From Adineta vaga (taxonomy: Eukaryota > Rotifera): 64,000 bases of DNA. Position numbers and translations under genes: made by a program. The stretch covers positions 16,492,001 through 16,556,000 of the forward strand of contig CP075492.1 in assembly GCA_021613535.1 (NCBI GenBank). The letters are read 5' to 3'. Position 1 is the first letter of the stretch, and every line of letters starts with the position of its first letter. This document shows positions 47,107-58,102 of the stretch, in pieces. Below the pieces are notes generated by a model. That model saw nothing but the letters and a program-made list of their open reading frames with translations, was not told the DNA's origin and made no database searches.

Positions 47107-48298
47107 CTTCGTGATACAAATAATTTCGAAAATGTCATTTGTAATTCTTTCGAAGTGAAAACATAAATAAGAACATCTAAAGCCGAATTGGTATATCCTA
47201 GCCATGAAAATATTTTGAGTAAAAGTTCATGATTACGTTCATTTTTCAAACGAATTGAAAATACTCCACTTAATAATAAATATCCAAAACAAGGTAACCA
47301 ACAAAAAACAAATGTACCCATTATAAGTCCAATAGTTGTCGCCGCTTTTTGATCTTTAGAAAACGTTTTTCGAGAAATATTTGAATGAATATTTTCATTT
47401 TTCATCGTTGGATCTCGATATTTACCATGATGAATACGAACTATTACAAAATCCAATGATAATCGTTGACTTTTAGCACATTTATTTCGATTATGACGTT
47501 TATAACCAGAATGAAGTGCGATTACTTGTTCTCTTGCTGCTACATAAACTTTAATATAAACATAAATCATTATAGTTAATGGTAAATAAAATGAGAATAT
47601 TGACATAAATAAAACATATGATGGATTATCTGGAAATTGACATTCTTTAAGTGATATTATAGATGTTGAAAGTGTTTGGTTCAGTGATTGTTCTAAATAT
47701 AATCCAAAGATTTATTTTGATTATATTAAAATATCCATCTTTACATACGAGAAGTTTCTTGAACTGTTCCAAACAAAGTCACAGCTGGAAATGCAATGAT
47801 CGCCGAACTTATCCATATATTTAATAATACATAAAACCATTTTTTTGATAGAAATACATTTCGATATTCAATTGGTTTTGTAATTACCATATAACGATCT
47901 AATCCAATTGTACATACAGAAAAAATCGATGCTGTACAAGCGAAAATATTCATTGAATGCCAAAAATCACAAAGAAATTTTAAATGTCGTGGAAATAACC
48001 AATATTCATCATAAGTCATTCCAAATATAAATGCAAATGGCATGACGATTAATCCAACTAAAAAATCCGAAAAAGCTAATGATACAATATAATAATATGT
48101 TGATGTATGCAAAGTATTTTCTCGAATAATAACATATATTATTAATAAATTTCCAAATATTGTTAATAACCATAATAATAAGAGAAGAAAACCAATGGGA
48201 TATACTTGCCATTGGATGTCTGTAATAGTTAGATCCGCTGCTAAGGAAAAAAGTTTCATACTTCGTTTTTTTACAATGTTATTTGAAGAAAAAGCCAA
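47100..48298 (-). CDS. biogenic-amine-receptor-like GPCR
   Basis: The spliced gene is complement(47100..47692, 47749..48298), 380 residues, with a 56 bp intron in extracellular loop 2. Family A landmarks: GNLLIIY in TM1, LAFSDFLVGLIVMP in TM2, ACTASIFSVCTIGLDRY in TM3 (intact DRY), FVFCWLPCFGYLLL in TM6 and GYTNSALDVLIY in TM7 (the NPxxY Asn-Pro is changed to DV). The CTASI-DRY block is that of serotonin, dopamine and octopamine receptors. However, the amine-binding Asp of TM3 aligns with Asn (MNIFACTASI), so ligand recognition may differ. The tail is very short: SRRS is followed at once by the TGA lying in the palindrome arm. Confidence 0.85.
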
Positions 48299-49479
48299 TC
48301 TAGATGTTAATGCGTTCTTTGATCGAAGAAAAAAAGAACAGATATTATTGTAACAAATGCGCCAAACGTCATTCTAAAAGTAAATAACATGTCTCAAGCA
48401 ATAATAATGAGAAAGAAAAACAAACGCAAAGAACTCATAAGTATATAATAATGCAAAACATTCTATAACTATTGATTGTTAAAATGATATACCGATATTG
48501 TGTTAAGAAGACTGTTTTATCAGTCGGAAAGAGCGAATGATAATCGTTTCTTTTTCCTTTCTGTCAATATTTCATCGTTCTTCTCTTGATTAACTATCTA
48601 TGCAGATATTTTTTTTATGTGAAAGAATGCAAATTGCAATGCCATCTCCTGAGGTCACAACAAGCTAGAAAATCCACATCTTATATTTTGAACAGATTGC
48701 ATAAATAGATCATTGCACTAGAGAATTGTATTTCCAATTTGATTGATTGCTTTATCTCCGATATATTTTTGAGAAGAAATATATAAATGGTTACTTCAGC
48801 TTTAACATCCATGTTTTTATTGTAAAATTTCTATGTAAGATATAAGAATTGAAACTCGTATTCTGTTTTGTTGTTCAACATTCTATTCGACGAGTAACAA
48901 TATTCCAAGACTACATTTTCGACGTTTTAATCAAATATCTTGAGCGATTTCTTTCATATAAACTCTCAATGACAATGAAAGGAACATCTATATAACTCAT
49001 TGTAGGACTATAAAATTTAATTAAAATATTAGATTTGCATTTTTTGACCTTGGAATCATTTGCTTTTCATGGGAGAAGTTCTTCCAAAAGAGTAATAAAT
49101 GAGACGGAAAACGATGAATAAAGTATAGATATATTTTAGTCTAAGTAAGAAAATTTCGATTGACCCTCATCTACACATCAGTAGCTATATGTGTGTTTTC
49201 TCTTTTTCCTCTTATGTTTCGTTTTTCGTTGATCATCATGTTCGCGTTCTTATGATGAGCTGTTGCTATTGCGTCTCTTCTTTTCTTTTCTTCTATTTTT
49301 TCACAGATCATCTCTTTGATCTGTATTTATGTTGTTGTTTTGTCACTTTTCTGCCTGTCCGGTATCGTTTTTATAGTTTTCTAGGCGATAACTTATTGAA
49401 GATTGAAGTCAGTGCATTCATTCCCTAACGAGAGTTTCACAAAGTGACTGTAAAATGGGAAAAAATGTCTTTATTGTTA
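48299..49479. other. AT-rich intergenic
   Basis: No gene is supported. The Cys/Phe-rich plus-strand frame at 49189-49428 looks like random translation of pyrimidine-rich DNA. A lone half arm GACCCTCATCTACACA lies near 49162. Confidence 0.5.
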
Positions 49480-50664
49480 TTAAGATTGATTAACCAAGAT
49501 GATTTTCATCTGTCCAGAAACATCATCAATTGCAACAATTTCATATTCAATTAGCTTTTCTAGAAGCGTCCTATTTCTTGTCAATTGTAATGCATCGAAA
49601 AAATCTTCACCTTTTAAATTTCTTCTTTGTAAATCACAATCTATCTTGATTAAATATTCAATTAAACGATGTCGACAATCGCCTACTTTGAGACAAACAT
49701 AAAGTAATGCATGATTGCAATTTTCATATAATTGATCAATAAGAAATGGGAATGATCGTAATAGTTGTTTTATAAATTTACATAGTTTCCTTTTCAAAAG
49801 AATAAACCAACAGACTTGAACTTGTTAACCATGTTTTGAATTGTATATCATGCAAAAGTGTCTAAAACGATCGTTTTCCCTTCTTACTTTCCATCATGAT
49901 ATTGACAATTTCTTTAGTAATCTTGCTCTGATGAAATAATCTTCGCATTTGTTCACTTTCATTATAAAGCAATCGAATTATATCCAACTGATCATTCATG
50001 AAGTACAATTCTTATTAGTTCCATTTGAGTTATCTGAATAAATATTTTATCAGGAGTAGAAGGTTCAATTAACTTGATCATAGCCGTTATTTTTGAGAAT
50101 GCATTGGATTCGAAATGAGTACTGCTTTGAACAGTTGAATGAGAGGAATGATTAATTGTTTATCATCAGATTGCATGATATTTGCTTTGGCTAATAACCA
50201 TTTATTTCGTGCCATAGCAAAATCGAATTCTTGCTCATCGCTATCATTGCATTGAAGACGAGCTCCATGAGTAAGAACACAAGTTTCAATTTGTTTTATA
50301 TGGATAATTGATTCAGCAGAGAAATATGGATTCCACGCACATTAAAAATCATTTGTATAACATACTTCAATTCATGATCAAGACTACTGATTTTAGTAAT
50401 ATTAAGTTGTGTACGTCTAGCTTGAAATTGTTTCATATTTTATTGAAATTCACGACCCAAACGTTTGTATTTTTCTTCAATATAGAAAGCGATTAATGAC
50501 CGAACACATTGATGAAGTTGTTTATCATCTTGTGTTGCTTTCAAGGATGTCAATTTAATTCTGAATATATTCGAAATATCGAATAAGCGTTGCCAGAATA
50601 TCTTACAATGATCATTAGAATTTCATCAGATAATATTTCGAAAGTAGACATGGTCGACGCCATG
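49480..50664 (-). pseudogene. decayed F-box/ankyrin-like gene
   Basis: The 5' part reads MSTFEILSDEILMIIVRYSGNAYSIFRIYSELN (first 33 residues, given as start and end: MSTFEILSDEIL...FRIYSELN). This is an F-box-like opening and meets TGA immediately. Downstream the other frames still carry protein-like text (FDFAMARNKWLLAKANIMQ, QLIIPLIQLFKAVLIS) and a final open piece (49797-49480) with ankyrin-like ENCNHALLYVCLKVGDCRHR. Several stops and frame changes (about 50565, 50100, 49850) separate them. The residual order suggests an F-box gene with a helical repeat C-terminus, now broken. Small introns could explain some of the frame changes, so part may still be expressed. Confidence 0.5.
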
Positions 50665-51454
50665 TGGTATAGTTTTGTTTTAAAATCTGAAAGAAGAAAA
50701 TATTCCTGTTGAAGAAAAACGTGTTGTTTTTTGTAATCAATATACAGAACATATGAAAAAAAAAGAAAATAAGTCAATAGTTACATAGACCTTGTGCAAT
50801 AACAATAATACAAGAAACACTAAGGAATGTTTTATGAGTGTATCCATAAGTATTCTCAACTTACATCCTCATGGAACACAACACAATTCGATAATATACA
50901 ATATATATGCATACAGCTGAATAGATAAATACTTCCTCTCGTCTCTGACTGCGATTGTTCAATGCAAATTATAGAGTATCAGGGATAAAAAACGGAATGC
51001 AAAGTACAGTGGTTTGTTATGAACGATCTATTACTTATTATAGTTTTGTTTTTGTAGGAAACTTCAAGTGATATGTTTTGGTAAAAAGAATGTTTGAATA
51101 ACAAACGTAGGAGAGAAGAAATCTTGAAAATATCAAAAGATTAGTTCTCTTTTTATTTTACATGTGCCGTTGTATATTTCACTCGCTGATAAACCCATTA
51201 TTCCCTTCTCTGATCGTCAGAGTGAGAAAAAAAGTATTCACAACATTGTTCACTACAAACTGAAGAAGCACTAACATCTAAAAATATCATACGTATTCTA
51301 TATGCTATGAAAAAAAACAACGAATAGGAATAAATGAATGATACATAAAAGATTACACGATTTTATACAAATATAATAGGAAAGAAAAAATTGAAAAGTG
51401 AATAAATCGTATTCAGAATGTTTCAGGCATTTATTTCACTTCAGTATCTACTAA
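50665..51454. other. AT-rich intergenic
   Basis: No gene or repeat stands out. The ART/TPR gene ends at its right border on a telomere-like arm (51455-51472). Confidence 0.5.
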
Positions 51455-53614
51455 TCAACATCCACACCCTTCTCTATATGCTGAACGCGGATCAAGAGAA
51501 GCGATGCATTTGAAAGGAAGTAGTAACTTAAACCAAAGTGTTCCAGATGATTTCAGCAATTGCATTTCTTGAGTATTTTCCGCCTTGTCGATGATACTTT
51601 TGATTTCTGTGAGATAATGATTCTTTTCCGGCCATATACAACGACAAATAGTAAAAGCTTTTTTATAACATGATAAAATTTCTTGAAAATCATTTTGCTG
51701 TTCATAAATTCGACTTTTATTTATCAATAATATTGCAATAGCAACATGCCGTGATGGTAATGATGTTTTATAGACATTACATGCTGATTCATAATGTGTT
51801 AAAGCAATATCATATTGGCCAAGACCATGATAAACTTCACCTATATTATTATACGATGTACCAAAACGAAAATGATCCGATGGAAGATGTCTTTTACGAA
51901 TGTCTAATGCTTTCAAATGATAATCAAGTGCTTCAGAATATTTCTCTTGTGCTCGACAAACGACACCCATATTCGTATAAGTCATAGCACTTGTTAAATC
52001 ATCTTCACCAAATGCTTTATGAAATATATCCAATGCTTTTTTATACAATTCAAATGCTTGTTCTAATTTACCATTGATGAAATATACTCGAGCAATAGCG
52101 TTGATGGTATCAGCAATACTTGGATCCGATGGTTTTAAAGTTTTTGTTCGAATAGATAGAGATTTATCAAAAAGATGAAGAGCACCTTCATTTCGACCAT
52201 TTTCAGTTGCGATTAATCCTAATAAATAATAACAGTAAGGTTTCCAAGTTTGATCATTCGATGGTAATAATTGTAAACATCGATTATAATAGCTATTCGC
52301 TTGTTCAAATTGTCCCATATCATGTAAAACATTTCCAAATGCTAGTAAATCAAAATCACATCGACTCGCTTCTTTTCTTAAAAACTGAAAAATCGATTTT
52401 AAAACTTGATCATGATCACTACATAAATTCAATTGAACAATCCATGTATTTGTTTCATCACAATAAACATCTTCGATAAGAAAAACTGAACCTAACATAA
52501 ATAAAATTTCTCCTTCTTGAGGAAATTCACTGTAAAATGTTATATCTGCAAATGGTTTAATACCATCAACGAAAGGATTAAAATCAATTTTAAATAAAAC
52601 TTTTTCAAAATCTGGTATATCTCCAAGATAAATCGATGCTACTTCACGATATAATGTTGTTGATAAAAATGAATTAATTGAAATTAATTTTCCAACAGAT
52701 TGTTGAAGTTTTTGAAGTTCCAATTTCGATAATGATTGACCTCGATAAACAGATCCAGGTAATAACCATTGATTTTCTTTTAATTGTTGTGCAAGATCAC
52801 GAATAAAGAAACGAAAGAGAAATAACATATCAATATGTTGTACACGAAGTGCTTTGTTTAACATACGATAAACAAAGGAATCTCTAGTATACCACCATAA
52901 CGAATTCTCCATTGAATAATCACTTACAAATTCATCTAAAATTTTTAAATATCTTGTATCTTTTTCACATTCTTTATGTTTTCGACAAAATGATGCAAAT
53001 TGTTCAATTTCTTTCGAAGTAGATTTCATTCGTTGAAGACAATCGATTAATAATTGAGAATGTACAAATTGTCCATCTAATTCAGCAGTTGATTTATCTT
53101 CATCAAGTTCATTATTAAATATACTAAATGTAAATTGTTCATCAGCTTCTTCTCCTGTTCGTCGACGTTCTCGTCTATCATTATGTCTTCGATCTGAAGC
53201 AATTAATTGTCTTATATGTGTACGAAAACCTCGAAACTAAGAAAGAAAAGAAAAAGAGTTTCATGAGATCTTCAATATATTTAGAATTACTTTTGAAAAT
53301 TGTTTGAATTTTGATTGATTTATTTGTCTATTAGTTGTATAAACATAAATGGCACATAATTGTTGAAGATCATGAATTTGAAATATAATTTGTTCAGCTA
53401 ATAGATCATCAACAATGAAAATAATTCGATCTTTCGATGAAACAGAACGGATGAATTCTTCACATTCAATACGATTTGTATATGTTTTTATATAATTAAT
53501 CGATGATCGAAATTGTTCTCTAGTATCAGCCATTAAGTGGGAAAGATCAACTGAATTCGATAACCAAATTTGCCATATTGTATCAAGATTCGTTTCATCA
53601 GACGTTGATTGCAT
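51455..53614 (-). CDS. ADP-ribosyltransferase/TPR protein
   Basis: The spliced gene is complement(51455..53236, 53291..53614), 701 residues, with a 54 bp intron. The N-terminal 110 residues are a helical/Rossmann-like region seen at the start of this rotifer family (IIFIVDDLLAEQIIFQIHDL). An acidic and Arg-rich linker follows (RRHNDRRERRRTGEE). The ART domain lies at about 215-400, with the NAD-binding Arg in VYRGQSLS, the Ser motif NSFLSTT and the catalytic EGEILF (ExE), so the R-S-E triad is complete. Seven or so TPR repeats occupy about 420-670, with the usual family spacing (LTSAMTYTNMGVVCRAQEKY, RFGTSYNNIGEVYHGLGQY). It should transfer ADP-ribose to arginine of partners held by the TPRs. 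The protein ends in REGCGC; those codons are encoded by a telomere-like arm. Confidence 0.9.
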
Positions 53615-54133
53615 TATTTTTGTTAAAAATAACTATCAACACTCGTTTCGTTTCGTTTCGTTGCGGGCCAATCTGAAAATAAATATTGATCAAAATGAAA
53701 ATTTAAATTACTATATAGGCTTCTCGCGTTCTATAAGAACGCCACAAAATTACTTCTTGGCGTCAATGTTTTTTATCTTAAGACGGACGATAACTGCGTG
53801 TTATGTCTTTTTCTTTTCTTTCCTGTATATCTTTCTTTTTCTTCCACATATCTACATATTTACAGTTTTTCGTTCCTGTGATATATGGATTTTTCTCTTA
53901 TTTTTTATGTACTCCTTACAATGACCTATTTCTTTTTTTCTTTCGTCTAGACGTTCTTTTCCTCACTTATATAGAGAATTGTTTTTCTCTTTTTGTTCGA
54001 ATATACATATCTGTACGATTTACTAGATCATCGTTTGCATATATTAAACGAATTACCATATTTCCTTTCAACATATATCAATTCTTTCTTGAATACAAAA
54101 TATTAAAATCAGTTACGCAACTAACTATATATA
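53615..54133. other. upstream of the ART/TPR gene
   Basis: AT- and pyrimidine-rich DNA without a supportable gene. It includes a short TTTCG run at 53645-53661. Confidence 0.45.
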
Positions 54134-54407
54134 ATGTCGAATGAAAAGAAAAAATATATATGGAAATCTATTTATAAAAATGAAAGAAAGATAATGTTAC
54201 CTGTTATAAATCAGCAAACTCATGAAATAAAGTTTATGATTGATTCCGATGAAACGAATTCTTCGTAAGCGATATGGTGCAGATTTAAATCAAATACAGA
54301 AAACTATAGAAACATATCAACGGAGTAAAATTGAATCCGATTTTCAACAACAAAATGTTGATGATACGATTACCCAGGATGGTCGTTTTGGCCTCCAGGA
54401 CCGATAG
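54134..54407 (+). pseudogene. short frameshifted coding remnant
   Basis: Two overlapping short frames look protein-like. The first is 54134-54268 (45 codons, MSNEKKKYIWKSIYKNERK...). The second is 54249-54407 (53 codons, MKRILRKRYGADLNQIQKTI...DGRFGLQDR). The second continues the first in another register after the shared IDSDE region, so the simplest reading is one small gene with a frameshift. No family is recognised. Confidence 0.3.
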
Positions 54408-55503
54408 AAAACGCCCGGAAAAGGAAGCAGTATTTTACCATACTCGGATTCGTTATCATTCCGCTTAAATTCCATAATTCGAAAACGATCATATTGGGAG
54501 ACATCTTCAATATATATCTATTTCGTTATATTCACAACACCAAAAACACTTTTAATCTTTTGATGATTTTTATGAATTTCTGTTCTCAAAACTTGAAGTT
54601 AATCATGAGTCTTCGACTGCAGTGAAACTCATCCAAAAGGATAATATATCACATATCGAACAAAGTGATTCAACTTCTACTCATGATATCACCAATTTGA
54701 TTGGTACGCACTGAATCGCAATAAAAACATGAAACTTTCAGGGAAAAAATCCTGAAATGCCTATTTATTTTCCGCAGTTTAGAAATTCAAAGGAACAGGA
54801 TAGGACCGAAACGAATTCCGAGTAAAATGCCTACTTGAGTTATCTGTGTTACTTCTGATTATTTTTTAAATATTTTATTCAAACACTTAGTCAATAAAAT
54901 ACGTTCTACTATTCATATAAATCACAAACAATAACAAATCATTTGACATGGAACGTTCTGATTTTAATCAGATATGTTTACACTAATATTGGAGTCATTT
55001 TCTATGATTATGTTACCTTATATATAATCTCACCTTTACTTCCAAAAAATATGTTCAAAATTATGTGAAGATAGCCACATTCAATCGATGATCGTTAATT
55101 AAAATTCTCTCACGAAAACAGATAACTCTAGATATAAGTCGTTTTTATGAGGTTGTATATAGCTGTGACGATCTCTGATCCAAGATGTGTTTGCGTTGAT
55201 GGAACTATGCTTTCATTTATTTCTTCCTGTTAACAATCGCATCGTTTTAATACAAAACACATGTCTAAATATATTCGTGCCATAAAGAGAACGATAGAAA
55301 AGATAAGAGGACAGAAAAAAGGGTTGTATCTATTTCCATTTAAAGACAAATATCATGCACACAGTGTGTGCAAACGAGAGTGTTACAATAGAAGATTTTT
55401 GCCCATCTGAGGATACGTGTTGACCGGTTATCTTGGTTTTTATTTTCAGTATTATACGTTGGACTTTTGTTGTTCGTTTTTAAAGCTTGGAAGTGATGAG
55501 TAT
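54408..55503. other. AT-rich intergenic
   Basis: No gene is supported. The patch 54760-54830 is rich in GGAAT/ATTCC words and may be a degenerate MITE, but ends could not be defined. Confidence 0.4.
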
Positions 55504-55575
55504 GTTGAGGGTGTGGGTGAGGGTGGGTGAATGTGTCCAAGTATTCTCTTTAGCCACATTCTCATCCTCATCTCT
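55504..55575. repeat. telomere-motif palindrome (copy 15)
   Basis: The left arm TTGAGGGTGTGGGTGAGGG is near perfect, the core is AAGTATTCTCTTTAG, and the right arm CACATTCTCATCCTCATC is degraded. Confidence 0.75.
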
Positions 55576-55662
55576 CGAATGTAAGTCATCTAATTTATCA
55601 CATATTATCAGTAGGATAAACAGGTGCTACTAGAACAAGAGATACATACGAGCGAGTTTTTA

Positions 55663-55677
55663 GTGTGTGGGTGTGGA
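55663..55677. repeat. telomere-motif half arm
   Basis: GTGTGTGGGTGTGG closes one side of the FAD-oxidase fragment. No partner arm is seen within 40 bp. Confidence 0.6.
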
Positions 55678-56000
55678 ATATCAATAAATTTCTTGAAAAT
55701 ATTTGATGGAGCATCATATAGAGCATATATATTCAAATATGGTTGGCCAACACTTGCACTAACAGAGCAAATGAATTGAGCTTTGGGATCTCGATTATCC
55801 TTGTGAAAATTAAATACAGCAGTTAATACCGCATCGAATTCAAATTGTACATAGTAAAGAGCACCACCATACACTTCTGTTTATGGTAAAGCACGCACCT
55901 TGAAACTAATTACAATACCAAAATTATTGAGACCACCTTTGGGACCAAAGAATATATCTGAATATGATTCTTGGTTCACATAGGCAATAATCTCGTTGGC
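55678..56000 (-). pseudogene. FAD-linked oxidase fragment
   Basis: Translated text reads ANEIIAYVNQESYSDIFFGP, KGGLNNFGIVISFKVRALP, stop, TEVYGGALYYVQFEFDA. This matches the substrate-cap region of berberine-bridge-like FAD oxidoreductases (the GGxNNFGIV motif), which are common in fungi and bacteria. Only about 105 codons survive. Neither the FAD-histidine region nor the C-terminus is present. One stop (TAA, about 55880) is inside. The fragment is cut by telomere-type arms on both sides (55663-55677 and 56001-56068). Confidence 0.65.
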
Positions 56001-56068
56001 TGTGGGTGAGTATTGAGAGAACATGGTACCTACATCCGACCGTCACCCACACCCTCACCCTCAAGATT
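56001..56068. repeat. telomere-motif palindrome (copy 16) at a gene break
   Basis: The left arm TGTGGGTGAG and right arm CACCCACACCCTCACCCTCA, ending AAGAT, flank AGAACATGGTACCTACATC. It joins the FAD-oxidase fragment to the 3' end of the Nudix-like gene. The latter reads into it as NLEGEGVGDG. Confidence 0.85.
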
Positions 56069-56875
56069 TCGAATGCACATTAAAACATTCGTTGTCACTG
56101 ACCATAATGTAAATATTTTCCCATCAATATCTCGTTTTAATTGAATAGTAGAATGTTGAACACGTTTTATATGTACTAATGCTTCTCCATCTGCTTCTTC
56201 AGTTAAATAATTTGGCCATTCTGGTAATTGATTGAGAATCTCAGTTAAAGAAAACCAATGAAGAGAATGAACCTCTTCATTTTGAGAATACTTTCTCATT
56301 AACAGTTTTGCCTGTTCCGAAGTCACAAGAAATGGATAGATACTAATAGCATCAACAAATAAGAATCGTTTTACACGTAACTGATAATTATCAAGAATTT
56401 CTTATCTATCTGTAATAGTTTGTAATGCTCTCAATACTACTTCAGTGTGATCTTCACCCTTCTTACATGGATTTGAAGATGGAAATGCTAATAAAGACTG
56501 TCGAGTCGACTCTTTTTCATATTTTTGTCGTTTTTCTTTGAGAAACTTCGTTACAAATAATACCCATGTTGTATTATTCTCAATCTTATAAATCAATGGA
56601 AGAACCATTGTGCATCCAGTTGGATGCGTTGATAAATCTTTATAATTTACTTCATCACGAAGAAATAGACGATATTCTGCATTTGAACTATAATATATTC
56701 CTAATTTACCGCTTCGTTCTCTTCGTTGATATTCACAATCATCTGATTCATGTTGACCTTGATAACTTTCTAACCAATAACACGCATAACGTGGATTAAT
56801 CCATTTAACAGTCGTGCTTTCACTGATACCACTGTCCGCATAACTACACTTTCGAATGTTATTCGACGCCATCAA
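56030..56875 (-). pseudogene. Nudix-like protein, interrupted and 3'-truncated
   Basis: One frame of 282 codons is interrupted once by TAA at 56402-56404. The text before the stop (TTWVLFVTKFLKEKRQ, GEDHTEVVLRALQTITD) and after it (FLFVDAISIYPFLVTS, SLHWFSLTEILNQLPEW) has the feel of a Nudix hydrolase. The Nudix box is degenerate at best, so the assignment is tentative. At the 3' end the frame runs into the telomere-motif palindrome (NLEGEGVGDG) and stops, so the original C-terminus is probably lost. Confidence 0.5.
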
Positions 56876-58102
56876 GAGAAAAAGCCATTTTTCTTTCTCT
56901 ATATACGGCGATGATGCCGTTGAAAGTTGTTTTTACTGTTCTCTACATCGTAGACATTTTTTTATCGAGAACAGTGTCTGAAGAAGGAAAATTTTATGTT
57001 TCTTTTTGCGTGTGATGATGTGTTAGGGGAAAAAAACCTATGTGCATCAATTTCTTCTATCAAACATGTCTGTGAAAGTCAATATATTTTCTGATCGATT
57101 CAATCGACGTATGATTCATTTGTATTGTTTTCTGATAAATCAACATCTTATGATCGTGAAACTTTTCTCAAAGAATTTTATTAGTAAAACAACATTTATG
57201 TAAAATACGTATTCGTTCCTCTTTCTCTTTTTTGAAAAAACTTCTATTGTTTTTTTATTTAGCTTTTCATGGTAAAGATTTTGTATTAGCATTGTCTAGT
57301 TTATATGATGAATTATCCTTATCCACAAAGTCGAGAAAAAATATGAAAATTGAATAGAATGTGTTATGAATGTTTAGATGATTTTCATATTTATTACACA
57401 ATTACTTTTTAAGAATAGTTCTCATTGTCGAAATAAAAGACTCATTTTACGACAATGAACCGATCATATCCTGAATTTTGATATTTTGTTTATCATGGAC
57501 ATTCGAAAAGTTTCCAAGAAGCTATACTCCGATGCAACAAATCTTAACATTCATCTTTATGTCACAGTTGAATACTGTCTATAGCATCCAAGTTTTTTTT
57601 CCAAAACAATTCATTTGAACTGACACCATATCGAATCATTGGTTGCATAAGTGCATTGTGTATAATTTATGACAATAAGAAGAAAAACGGCGAAATGCGG
57701 TGTGGATGTAAGTGAGGCTTTACTTCTAATCCACACCCATACACCCACTCTAACGAAATAATCTTATACAATTAGAACTTCTGTTATAAGATTAATGTGA
57801 AATAATACTGATCGGTATGATACATATGTATCTTCTTCGAACTGAATGATTATAGAAAACTATTTTGAAATATTGATTATCATTACACTAGATTCAATTG
57901 TATAAGAACAAATTATGATATCCTTTTAAATTAAGAATCAAAATATTTTCATGAAATATTCAGAATTACTTTTTATTAACTTTTCTTATCAATTGATCGA
58001 TCACCTTTATCGTTAAGACACCAATGGCATCGATTTAAGTAGAAAAACAGACAATTTGATTTCCATTGCTTATCGATTATGATAGTTCGATGTTATCAAT
58101 AA
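56876..58102. other. AT-rich intergenic
   Basis: No gene is supported on either strand. Palindrome copy 17 lies at 57698-57752, 350 bp past the kelch stop. Confidence 0.5.
57698..57752. repeat. telomere-motif palindrome (copy 17)
   Basis: The left arm GCGGTGTGGATG and right arm ATCCACACCCATACACCCACTC flank GAGGCTTTACTTCT. Confidence 0.7.

Noticed and set aside
49189-49428. Cys/Phe-rich plus-strand frame
   Set aside because: It looks like chance translation of TTCTT-rich DNA, with no splice partners.
53803-54144. 113-codon Phe-rich plus-strand frame
   Set aside because: Composition is that of pyrimidine-rich intergenic DNA, and no splice or domain evidence supports it.
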